In this document: positions 26,148 through 34,758 of the stretch, piece after piece
How positions within the stretch are numbered: the first letter of the stretch is position 1
Layout of the letters: every line of letters starts with the position of its first letter
Origin: Balneolaceae bacterium
GTDB taxonomy: Bacteria; Bacteroidota; Rhodothermia; Balneolales; Balneolaceae
Direction of reading: 5' to 3'
DNA: 64,000 nucleotides
NCBI GenBank assembly: GCA_020832285.1
Contig: JAFIFB010000075.1
Location: forward strand, 1-64,000
Translations under genes and position numbers: made by a program
Notes under the pieces: model-generated
Seen by the model: the letters and a program-made list of their open reading frames with translations, nothing else
What the model was told of the DNA's origin: nothing
Databases searched by the model: none

Positions 26148-28127
26148 ATGACCATTACCCAAAACCTCGATTTTCTTTACAACCTTTTTCCAGACGTTCA
26201 AGATGATGATTACAAACTGATAGAAGTTGTTAAGAGATATTATTCAGTAGGTCCTTTTGAACCAAAAGTTAATCGAGAGGGGGATCAGATACACATCACC
26301 CTGGATGTGGACAGGATAGAGGCAGACAAAGAGAAGTACGCCAATCTGGTATCTCTTGCAGAGAATAAGAAATTTGATGAAGCCAAAAGCCTTGCCAATG
26401 AACTGATCGAAGATGCTCCAAACATCTCTGAATATCACAGAATACTTGGACAAATATATTCCGATACAGGTGAACAGGACGCTGCTATCGATGCACTTAT
26501 TGATGCCCTTCGGTGGAATCCGAAAAACGAGTGGGCGCTGATTATGATGGGAAACATCTATGCCCGATATAAGAAGGATGTGGATACCGCCATGACCTTT
26601 TACAATGAAGTTCTTGCCATCAAACCGGATGATCATCTGACATTGAACAACATTGCTGTGCAGCTTATGGAGTCCGGCAATCTTGAGCAGGCGAAAGCCA
26701 CCTTTGAGAAAGCTCACAAAGCCAACCCTGATTATCCCAATACCTTGCATGCATTAGCAATGATCGCTCATAGGAAATCCGACAACCGGTATGCTTTCGA
26801 TAATGCACTCCAGGCGATCCGTAAGAACCCAAACCGGGATGAACTCTATCACCATAGCATTAGCCTGGCTTTAACAGCAGCGAAGGCATTGATAGAAGAA
26901 ACCGATGTACAGCCGGTCATTGACCAATTTATCAAAGAGCTTGAAGAGCGCACCGGCACACCAATCCGAAAAGAAACCGATCCGAACCTGCCTACGGCAG
27001 CCACGATCCAGTATGCTGAGGTTTATAACCGCAATCACCATTTGGTGAAATACAAACCCAATCATCCTGCTGGTGACCATCTGGTCATGCATGAACTGGT
27101 ACACCTGGAATTACGCGAAGAAGCCCGCAGCGATGCCAAGAACAAGCTGTTTATTACGCATGAATCCTATAAGGCGGCATTTCTGAACCGGTTTAAAAAG
27201 GATGTGGAGAAGTTAAAGCGCCGGGGAGTACCAGAAGAAAACGTTAGAAAGTACCTTGAGTCATTGCATGAAGGTATCAACCGGCAGGTGTTCAATACTC
27301 CGATAGATCTATTCATTGAAGACCGAATTTATGATCGCCATAAGGAGCTGCATCCATATCAGTTTCGTTCTCTATATGCCAATATTATGGAAGGAGCTGA
27401 TGCCGTAACCAAAAAAGAGACGATTAAAAGCAGTCCGGGAAAAATCCTTTCCAATTCGGTAGTCTACAGCCTAATCAATGCTTTGCACTTTAAAACGCTC
27501 TACGGAGTTGATCTGCTGGCTGATCACAATCCTAAACGAATGGAATTGGAGTATGCCAACAAGTTTTACGAGGAGTATCAAGAGTACCGGGAAGATAAGC
27601 AAACGGGAGAGGAATATGAGCTGATCGAATACTGGGCTGATGATCTGAACCTCTCCTCTTTCTTCGAGCTTGTGGATGAAGGTGAAATTGATCGGAAAAC
27701 CGCAGAATCGGTGCTGGACGACATCGAACGTGATCCCTATGGTCAGGAGTCGAGTGATCCGCTGGAAGATCGTCAGATGAAAAAATTCATCGAAGCTCAT
27801 GCCGATAAAGACACCAACCAGGCGGTGGTCATGTATATGGTTAGTGCACTACAGTACTTTGATGAGATGCCGAAAGAAGAAATTAAAACGATAGCCATGG
27901 ATATTGCCAAGGTGGGTATGACCGGTATCGATCCAAAGAAAAAGAACTATCATATTCCGTCTATACCGGACAGCAGTTTTTCAGGGTACAAAGCATTGGC
28001 ATATTACTATGTAAGCTGGTCACTGGCTATCCCACATATGGTGAAGGAACTTGGTCTGCCTTTTGAGAAAGAATTTATGTTGGCTAAACAGGTTGTTGAC
28101 GATTCGTTCAATAACAATAATTATTAA
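26148..28127 (+). CDS. TPR-repeat protein with HExxH metalloprotease motif, first gene of the BREX operon
   Basis: 659 aa, soluble. Residues about 60-230 are TPR units (YHRILGQIYSDTGEQDAAID, LTLNNIAVQLMESGNLEQAK and others). A zincin motif HELVH is at 315-319, followed about 80 residues later by PIDLFIEDRIYD, whose acidic residues could provide the third zinc ligand. The rest is helical. TPR plus protease is a design seen in other prokaryotic immune effectors (for example TPR-CHAT). It ends 15 bp before brxA and matches the operon in base composition, so co-transcription is likely. It is not one of the six core type 1 BREX genes. Alternatives: housekeeping TPR peptidase captured by chance. 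Confidence 0.7.
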   Translation: MTITQNLDFLYNLFPDVQDDDYKLIEVVKRYYSVGPFEPKVNREGDQIHITLDVDRIEADKEKYANLVSLAENKKFDEAKSLANELIEDAPNISEYHRILGQIYSDTGEQDAAIDALIDALRWNPKNEWALIMMGNIYARYKKDVDTAMTFYNEVLAIKPDDHLTLNNIAVQLMESGNLEQAKATFEKAHKANPDYPNTLHALAMIAHRKSDNRYAFDNALQAIRKNPNRDELYHHSISLALTAAKALIEETDVQPVIDQFIKELEERTGTPIRKETDPNLPTAATIQYAEVYNRNHHLVKYKPNHPAGDHLVMHELVHLELREEARSDAKNKLFITHESYKAAFLNRFKKDVEKLKRRGVPEENVRKYLESLHEGINRQVFNTPIDLFIEDRIYDRHKELHPYQFRSLYANIMEGADAVTKKETIKSSPGKILSNSVVYSLINALHFKTLYGVDLLADHNPKRMELEYANKFYEEYQEYREDKQTGEEYELIEYWADDLNLSSFFELVDEGEIDRKTAESVLDDIERDPYGQESSDPLEDRQMKKFIEAHADKDTNQAVVMYMVSALQYFDEMPKEEIKTIAMDIAKVGMTGIDPKKKNYHIPSIPDSSFSGYKALAYYYVSWSLAIPHMVKELGLPFEKEFMLAKQVVDDSFNNNNY

Positions 28128-28142
28128 ATTTTTTACTTACAG

Positions 28143-28778
28143 TTGATAATTATCCGGGAAACGAAAACCAACAAAAAATACACGTTGAAATACCGATTCT
28201 CTTTTACCGGAGCAAGCGCTATGATCTCCGAGTTCATAAAGATTGCTGAACTTGTTCATCAGGGGAAAAGTATCGATGAGCTCAATGAGAAGTTATTGGG
28301 CAGAGAAAAGGTTGAAACAAACCGTAGAGAATTTCGAGAACTAAAGCATCGAATTAATTCTCTCACCCCTTTACAAATTGAAATTCTTACCCAGGGAAAT
28401 TTTGATGAGCAAAAACAGATTACACACCTTGCTCTGTGCAAAACTTACCGGATCTATCGGGATTTTGTAGTAGATGTATTAGCTGAAAAAGTTAAGGTGT
28501 ATGACCATACCATAACTGATTTAGATTACAATAGTTTTATAAGTAAGAAGAGCCTGGATCACCCTGAACTGGAGAATCTCGCAGAAACCACCAAGAAAAA
28601 AGTAAAACAGGTGATGTTCCGTATGCTTCAACAGGTTGGTATTATTGATACTATCACAAATTCTTCTATTTTAACCCAACAACTAACTACACAGGTGGAA
28701 CACGCAATCATCGAAGACGATCCGGCTTTGTTGGCTTGCTTTTTTTACAGAGAAGAGCAAGTAAAAATGCTGCTATGA
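28143..28778 (+). CDS. brxA: BREX protein BrxA (DUF1819)
   Basis: 211 aa. Contains YRFSFTGASAM near the N-terminus and an all-helical body with LCKTYRIYRDFVVDVL, KVKQVMFRMLQQVGII and a closing LLACFFYREEQ, the pattern of DUF1819/BrxA, a NusB-fold DNA-binding component of type 1 BREX. First start available is TTG 28143; the next ATG (28221) would remove the conserved N-terminus, so TTG is preferred. Overlaps brxB by ATGA (28775-28778), implying coupled translation. Confidence 0.92.
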   Translation: MIIIRETKTNKKYTLKYRFSFTGASAMISEFIKIAELVHQGKSIDELNEKLLGREKVETNRREFRELKHRINSLTPLQIEILTQGNFDEQKQITHLALCKTYRIYRDFVVDVLAEKVKVYDHTITDLDYNSFISKKSLDHPELENLAETTKKKVKQVMFRMLQQVGIIDTITNSSILTQQLTTQVEHAIIEDDPALLACFFYREEQVKMLL

Positions 28779-29359
28779 AAGAGGAAGATTTACATACCAA
28801 ATTTACCCATATCCATAAGGTGATTTTAAAGCCCTCTTTTTTAAAGATGGATGCACTTGGTGGCGAAATTCCATTTTGGATCTCTACATACGATCCAACA
28901 CAAGAAATTGCTGTTCAAGGGGAGATCGAAAACCTTGCTAAGAAACTTCAGAATGAGGGGATAAAACCACACCTGATCAACCTGTTTACACTATCTGTTG
29001 AGATCATTGAAGAACATATCGGCTTGGAAAAGATCTTTAAAGTTGAAAAACGAAAGAGCAAGGAGAGATTTAAAAAAGCACTTGAGTCTTCCATCAACAT
29101 CCATGAGCGGCTTATTCCTGCTATTCAACAACAAGTTCAGGAACACCAGCCACAGTTATTAATGATTCATGGAGTGGGTTCTGCATTCCCTTTTATTCGA
29201 TCTCACAATGTGCTTAACAACCTGCAAAGTGCAGTCAAAGATATTCCCACGATCATGTTTTTCCCCGGTGTGTATACCGGACGGTCCCTCGAACTATTTG
29301 GGCTGCTTAAAGATGACAACTATTACAGAGCGTTTAACATCGACAATTTCAAAATATAG
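28775..29359 (+). CDS. brxB: BREX protein BrxB (DUF1788)
   Basis: About 194 aa from ATG 28775, which overlaps the brxA stop in an ATGA arrangement; the frame is open further up, but this start fits the family. Motifs are HTKFTHIHKVILKPSFLKM, LLMIHGVGSAFPFIRSH and IMFFPGVYTGRSLELFG, a Rossmann-like core typical of BrxB. Required for BREX defence in studied systems; exact role unclear. Next gene follows after 2 bp. Confidence 0.93.
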   Translation: MKEEDLHTKFTHIHKVILKPSFLKMDALGGEIPFWISTYDPTQEIAVQGEIENLAKKLQNEGIKPHLINLFTLSVEIIEEHIGLEKIFKVEKRKSKERFKKALESSINIHERLIPAIQQQVQEHQPQLLMIHGVGSAFPFIRSHNVLNNLQSAVKDIPTIMFFPGVYTGRSLELFGLLKDDNYYRAFNIDNFKI

Positions 29360-29361
29360 AT

Positions 29362-32300
29362 ATGAAGCTAACTAACTACTTCAAGAAAGATTTTAATCGA
29401 AATATTGAGACAGTTATTAAAGCCGATGATATGTCTCATATTCTTCAAGAGGTGGAAGAGTATGTTATTACCTCAGAAATTTCTCAGAAGGTTGCAGATT
29501 TTTTTGAGCAGTACAATAACTACGAAGGGGCAAACGGGGTATGGATCTCCGGTTTCTTTGGATCGGGAAAATCCCACTTATTGAAAATTCTCAGTTATGT
29601 TCTTGAAGACCGGACGATCAATGATACCCATTTAGGAGAGCTCTTTGCAGAAAAAGTTACGGATGATGCAAAGCTCAAAGGGGATATTAAAGCGGCAACT
29701 CGAATTCCATCGGAAAGTATACTTTTTAACATTGATCAGCAGGCTCAAATTACCTCTAAAACCGATGCAAATGCCATACTGCAGGTCTTCTATAAGGTTT
29801 TGTACGAACACCAGGGATTTTACGGATTTCAACCGCACATAGCTGAGTTTGAACGATGGTTGAGTAAAGAGGGCAAATATGAATCATTTAAAGAGGGCTT
29901 TGAATCCGAATTTGGCAAGCCCTGGACGATCGCTCGAAATGATTATGTAGATCCCATGGTAGAAGATGCCATTGCTGAGGTTTGCGGATCTCTGTTTGGG
30001 AGTGATCCCGAAAAATACCTGGATATCCTCGACAAGTTCGAAGATAAAACCAAATTCTCAATAGAAGATTTCGCCCATAAAGTTCAGGAATTCATCAACT
30101 CTAAATCTTCAGGTTTTCGGCTTAATTTCTATGTGGATGAGGTTGGGCAATACATCGCTGAAAACACAAAGTTAATGCTGAACCTGCAGACCATTGCTGA
30201 ATCTCTTGCTACCAAATGCAAAGGACAATCATGGATTATTGTTACCTCGCAGGAAGATCTTGGCAGTTTGGTAGGTGATGATCGGGCAACTCAATCTGAT
30301 GACTTCTCCAAAATTCAGGGACGATTTAAGATCCGGATTCCCCTTACCTCTGCCAATGTGGATGAGGTGATTGAAAAACGTCTTCTTGCCAAAAACGAAC
30401 AAGGAGAGAAACTGCTCACATCTCTTTATAAGAGCGAGAAAGACAATATGGCAACCCTTCTCTCTTTTTCTGATGTGGGTATACAATTTAAAGAGAGCTA
30501 TAAAGATGCTGATGAATTTATTGCCAAATATCCCTTTGTAACGTATCAGTTTGATCTGTTTCAGCAGTGTATTAAAGCGCTCTCCCGTCATAATGCTTTT
30601 CAGGGGAAGCATGCCTCCGTTGGTGAGCGGTCTATGCTTGGGGTCTTTCAAGAGGTGCTAAAAGGGCTTAAGAAATTTAACGAACGCAGCCTGGTTAGTT
30701 TTGATCAACTGTTTGAGGGGCTTCGTTCTACCATGCGAACAGAGGTCCAGAACTCCATTATTCTTGCGGAGAGAAATCTTTCGAATAATCCGTTAGCTAT
30801 TCGAATTTTGAAAGCCCTCTTTCTTGTAAAATATTACGACAGTTTTAAATCTACGACCCGGAATGTATCGGTACTTCTTCTCAATGATCTGGATGTAAAT
30901 CCACATACTCATCAGAAAGAGATTGAAGAAGCCCTGAATTTGCTTGAACAGCAGAACTATGTTCAGCGACATGGTGATCTTTATGAATTTCTTACAGATG
31001 TTGAAAAAGATATTCAGGAAGAGATTAAATCCACAGATATCGATTCCACTCAAGTAACCGATCTATTTAATACACTTCTGTTTGACGGTATTGTAAGAGA
31101 TACCCGAATACAATTTGAAGAGAACAAGCAGTACTACGATTTCACTAAAAAAGTAGACGGGGTTCAATTTGGGCGGGAGAAGGAGTTAACCATTGAGCTG
31201 GTGACTCCAAATTTTGACCGATTTGATGATCAGAATTACTACCAGGGTCTCTCAATGGGAAATCAAACCCATATGTTGATGAAGCTTGCTTCTCATGATC
31301 GGATTGTTCGTGATGCGAGGCTTTATATACAGACAGAAAAATATATCAAACAAACTCAATCAACATCCAACAAGGATGAAGTAAAACGGATCTTATTTGA
31401 GCAGGGGCAACAAAATCAGGAGCGGAAACGTGAGATTTTGGCTGCCCTCAATGAAATGCTTGCAGATGCTACCGTCTTCTTGAACGGGACCGAACATAAG
31501 GTTTCTTCCACCGGCGACGGTAAAACGAAAGTCATCTATGCTTTTCAGGATCTGATTCGTCTTGCCTACAGCAAACTGAAGCTTTTGGGTGATACAACCT
31601 ATGATGAAAATCGGCTTCAGAGCATCATGAAAGGTAAACAGGATGATTTGTTTGGGGGTGATGATGAATCGATGACTGTTCCCGAAAATGAAGTTCTTAA
31701 TTTTATTCAGCGAAGGAAAAAACAGAATGACAGAACAACTCTATCGGATCTGAAAGAGCATTTCTCTAAAAAGCCTTACGGCTGGGGTGAAATGGCGATT
31801 TGGTGTATAACAGCAATGTTGTTTAAACGCGGCAAAATTGAAAGTAAGCAAGACAGTGATATTCTCGAAGACCCTGAGTTTTTAAATGCACTGATGAACA
31901 ACCGGGCACATGCCAATACGTTGATCTACCCGCAAATTGAATTTGATCAGGGTCAGATCCGTACTTTGAAAAATGTACATAAGGATTTGTTTAACGAATC
32001 CAATCCACACAACGAAGCCAAGGAAGCTGCTGGCTTATTTAAAGAAAAGCTAAATGAGGAGGTGGAAACCATTGGCGCTTTTATCGCTCAGCAGTCGAGC
32101 TATCCCTTCATGAAACAGCTGCAGCCACTGCTTGAACGTTTGAAGAGTTTACGGCAGATGGATTACGCCAGGTTAATTACCACCATCGAAACGGTTGAAG
32201 ATGAAATCCTTGATCTCAAAGAAGATGTTCTCGATCCCATTAAACAGTTTATGAATGGTGGACAACGAAATATTTATGATCGCCTGAGACAGTTTGAAGG

Positions 32301-32865
32301 CTACAACCAAGCCAATTTCAGCTATATTGATGCAGACGAGAAGCATGTTATATCGCAAGTAAAAGAAGATCCTACCCCTTATCTCGGATCTGCTATGAAG
32401 GATGCCAAGGAAGCGATGGATACCATCGAACAACGGGTGAAGGGCGCAATCACTGAGGAACGAGAAAAGACTGTCAAACGGATCGAGAATAAAATTTCCG
32501 ATCTGACTCAAAAAAAGGAGTATTCTGAACTATCGGGGTCGGAAAAAGATCAGGTTTTGGCACCCTTAAACAGTTTGAAATCACAGGCGAAGGAAGAACG
32601 ATTTATCGGAAACCTGAAAACGATTCAAACGGGGCTTGGAGATGTTTATACGAATCAGCTGAACCTAATGATTGAACTTTCGATCCCTGAAGATGGTGGA
32701 GACGATGCTGAACCTAAGCGACAGTTCATTAAACAATCTAATATCAAACACTTTTTCAAAAAGAAAGAGCTGGAAGATGAAGAGGATGTGGATGAATATC
32801 TGAAATCCCTCCGGGAGTCGATGATCATACAGATTCAGAAAAACAGGAGCATCATCCTCGATTAA
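29362..32865 (+). CDS. brxC: BREX ATPase BrxC
   Basis: 1167 aa, the usual BrxC length. Walker A GFFGSGKSH at residues 64-72 within the diagnostic WISGFFGSGKSHLLK. A conserved NFYVDEVGQYI Walker B-like block and SWIIVTSQEDL follow. The C-terminal third is largely helical with coiled-coil potential (about 880-1120). P-loop ATPase of the STAND/ORC-like class, thought to assemble on DNA with other BREX components. No disruption seen. The AbiE pair follows after 30 bp. Confidence 0.96.
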   Translation: MKLTNYFKKDFNRNIETVIKADDMSHILQEVEEYVITSEISQKVADFFEQYNNYEGANGVWISGFFGSGKSHLLKILSYVLEDRTINDTHLGELFAEKVTDDAKLKGDIKAATRIPSESILFNIDQQAQITSKTDANAILQVFYKVLYEHQGFYGFQPHIAEFERWLSKEGKYESFKEGFESEFGKPWTIARNDYVDPMVEDAIAEVCGSLFGSDPEKYLDILDKFEDKTKFSIEDFAHKVQEFINSKSSGFRLNFYVDEVGQYIAENTKLMLNLQTIAESLATKCKGQSWIIVTSQEDLGSLVGDDRATQSDDFSKIQGRFKIRIPLTSANVDEVIEKRLLAKNEQGEKLLTSLYKSEKDNMATLLSFSDVGIQFKESYKDADEFIAKYPFVTYQFDLFQQCIKALSRHNAFQGKHASVGERSMLGVFQEVLKGLKKFNERSLVSFDQLFEGLRSTMRTEVQNSIILAERNLSNNPLAIRILKALFLVKYYDSFKSTTRNVSVLLLNDLDVNPHTHQKEIEEALNLLEQQNYVQRHGDLYEFLTDVEKDIQEEIKSTDIDSTQVTDLFNTLLFDGIVRDTRIQFEENKQYYDFTKKVDGVQFGREKELTIELVTPNFDRFDDQNYYQGLSMGNQTHMLMKLASHDRIVRDARLYIQTEKYIKQTQSTSNKDEVKRILFEQGQQNQERKREILAALNEMLADATVFLNGTEHKVSSTGDGKTKVIYAFQDLIRLAYSKLKLLGDTTYDENRLQSIMKGKQDDLFGGDDESMTVPENEVLNFIQRRKKQNDRTTLSDLKEHFSKKPYGWGEMAIWCITAMLFKRGKIESKQDSDILEDPEFLNALMNNRAHANTLIYPQIEFDQGQIRTLKNVHKDLFNESNPHNEAKEAAGLFKEKLNEEVETIGAFIAQQSSYPFMKQLQPLLERLKSLRQMDYARLITTIETVEDEILDLKEDVLDPIKQFMNGGQRNIYDRLRQFEGYNQANFSYIDADEKHVISQVKEDPTPYLGSAMKDAKEAMDTIEQRVKGAITEEREKTVKRIENKISDLTQKKEYSELSGSEKDQVLAPLNSLKSQAKEERFIGNLKTIQTGLGDVYTNQLNLMIELSIPEDGGDDAEPKRQFIKQSNIKHFFKKKELEDEEDVDEYLKSLRESMIIQIQKNRSIILD

Positions 32866-32894
32866 ATATTGATATTTCAAATTAACGGCACATT

Positions 32895-33695
32895 ATGGTA
32901 AATTGTGCCAATAATTTGAATGTAAAACCGACTATTTTCGCAGACTATAACCTACATATCGAAGAGCTGAAAGATCATTTCAGTGGAAAAGACCACTTTC
33001 AGACAAATGATGTCGTTGAGTTTTACCGCTCAATTGAGACAGACTTAAACAGATCGACTATAAATTGGCGGGTCTACAAATTGGTAGATCGGGGTATTTT
33101 AAAGCGGCTTGGGAGAGGGGTGTTTAAGTTGGGAGAAAGTGAGCAATTTACACCTGTTTTAGCCAAACCTCTCAAAACACTTTATAAAAAAGTGAAAAAC
33201 GAATTCCCATACATTGAATTTTGTGTCTGGAACACCTCTTTTCTGAATAATCTGATGCTCCATCAGCCTTTCAACTTTTTTACGCTTATTGAAACGGAAA
33301 GAGAAGTAACAGAATCTGTTTTTCAATATGTAAATGAATTGAAATCAAATGTATTTCTAAGTCCAAACAAAGAGATTCTTCAAAATTATGTACAGGGTAG
33401 TCAGGATGCCATTGTCGTGAAGCCACTGATTTCTGAAAGCCCTTTGGAAGAGATTGATGGCGTAATAACAGCAACTCTGGAGAAAATATTAGTAGACCTG
33501 TTCTGTGATACAGACCTGTATGCAACGTACCAGGGAGTTGAACGGAGACGTATTTTTCAGGAGGCATTTTCAACATATACCATCAATGAAAAAATGATGT
33601 TAAGATATGCTGATCGCAGAAAACGAAAAGAAGAGCTTGTAGAATATTTGAACCAACTTGAGCTGTTGACTTTAAATCAAATAAGCAATGATTGA
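32895..33695 (+). CDS. AbiEi-like type IV antitoxin (DUF6577-like)
   Basis: 266 aa. N-terminal winged helix about 10-75 (NDVVEFYRS...INWRVYKLVDRGILKRLGRGVFKL), the AbiEi DNA-binding style, then a nucleotidyltransferase-like antitoxin domain with PYIEFCVWNTSFLNNLM. It overlaps the AbiEii gene by 8 bp, the normal arrangement for this pair. The antitoxin usually represses its own promoter through inverted repeats; no obvious pair was found in the 30-bp gap after brxC. More AT-rich than brxC. Confidence 0.85.
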   Translation: MVNCANNLNVKPTIFADYNLHIEELKDHFSGKDHFQTNDVVEFYRSIETDLNRSTINWRVYKLVDRGILKRLGRGVFKLGESEQFTPVLAKPLKTLYKKVKNEFPYIEFCVWNTSFLNNLMLHQPFNFFTLIETEREVTESVFQYVNELKSNVFLSPNKEILQNYVQGSQDAIVVKPLISESPLEEIDGVITATLEKILVDLFCDTDLYATYQGVERRRIFQEAFSTYTINEKMMLRYADRRKRKEELVEYLNQLELLTLNQISND

Positions 33696-34752
33696 CCAAA
33701 ATCAACTTACTACTGAATGGGTACGGCAGGTATCAAAGAAACACAAGGCTGATCCATTGCTCGTTGAAAAGGTTATCCGCGCATTAATGCTGCTGGAAGG
33801 GCTGGTTAAGCATGAGCTCGATTTTATATTTAAAGGCGGTACATCCTTAATGCTCCATTTTGATTCTACAAAACGTCTTTCTATTGACATCGACATCATT
33901 CTCCCAGACAAAGAAGTAGAATTGGACGACGTTCTTGATTCAGTAGTAAAAGGTCAGGGGTTTAGCCGATGGGAGCTTCAGGAGCGCAATGCAAGGTCAA
34001 GTATCGAGAAAGCACACTATAAGCTTCACTATGAGCCTCTACACCGAACTGGCAAAGAGGAAGAGTATGTACTCCTCGATATTTTGTTTGAACAGGATCA
34101 TTATACAACTCTTACTAAGCTGCCTATTCAATCCCATTTTGTGCCTCAAAAGGGTGAGCCATTAATGGCTGAGGTTCCATCCATCGAAGATCTGCTTGGA
34201 GATAAACTTACTGCCTTTGCACCCAATACCACAGGAATCCCCTATTTCAAAGGAGATGACAGTATGAGCATGGAAATCATTAAACAGCTCTATGATATTG
34301 GAAACCTTTTTGACGCAACTGAAGATCTACAAACCGTAAAAGGGACGTTTCAAAGATTTGCAGATGCAGAGTTAGTCTATCGCGAAACGGATGGATTAAC
34401 CGCTGGAGACGTACTTGAAGACATCTATCAAACCTCATTGAGTATTGCCACTCGTGGGAAAGACGGAAAAGCTAATTTTGATGAATTGCAATCGGGCATA
34501 AAACGTCTTCAAAGCTTCATTTTTTCTGAGCGATACCACCTCGAAAAAGCAATTTCTCATGCTACAAAAGCGGCTTACGTAGCTTCATTGATTAAACAGG
34601 ATACTGATCGTTTTGAACGATTCGACCCTGCAGAAAAAATGGGTGATTGGCAAATTGAACACCCTATGAATACTCGGGTTAACAAACTGAAGAAGTCAAA
34701 CCCAGAAGCTTTTTTCTACTGGTATAAGATATTTGAACTAACTAAAGAATAA
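33688..34752 (+). CDS. AbiEii/AbiGii nucleotidyltransferase toxin
   Basis: 354 aa. FKGGTSLML (GGTS at residues 50-53) followed by KRLSIDIDIIL, the GG[ST]-x(n)-DxD core of the AbiEii/MenT-like nucleotidyltransferases, then EDLLGDKLTAFAP, another family block. MenT relatives inactivate tRNAs by adding nucleotides to the 3' end. It sits with its antitoxin between brxC and pglX, in frame with operon direction, so it is likely transcribed with BREX. Only 6 bp separate it from pglX ATG. Confidence 0.9.
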   Translation: MIDQNQLTTEWVRQVSKKHKADPLLVEKVIRALMLLEGLVKHELDFIFKGGTSLMLHFDSTKRLSIDIDIILPDKEVELDDVLDSVVKGQGFSRWELQERNARSSIEKAHYKLHYEPLHRTGKEEEYVLLDILFEQDHYTTLTKLPIQSHFVPQKGEPLMAEVPSIEDLLGDKLTAFAPNTTGIPYFKGDDSMSMEIIKQLYDIGNLFDATEDLQTVKGTFQRFADAELVYRETDGLTAGDVLEDIYQTSLSIATRGKDGKANFDELQSGIKRLQSFIFSERYHLEKAISHATKAAYVASLIKQDTDRFERFDPAEKMGDWQIEHPMNTRVNKLKKSNPEAFFYWYKIFELTKE

Positions 34753-34758
34753 TTGTCC

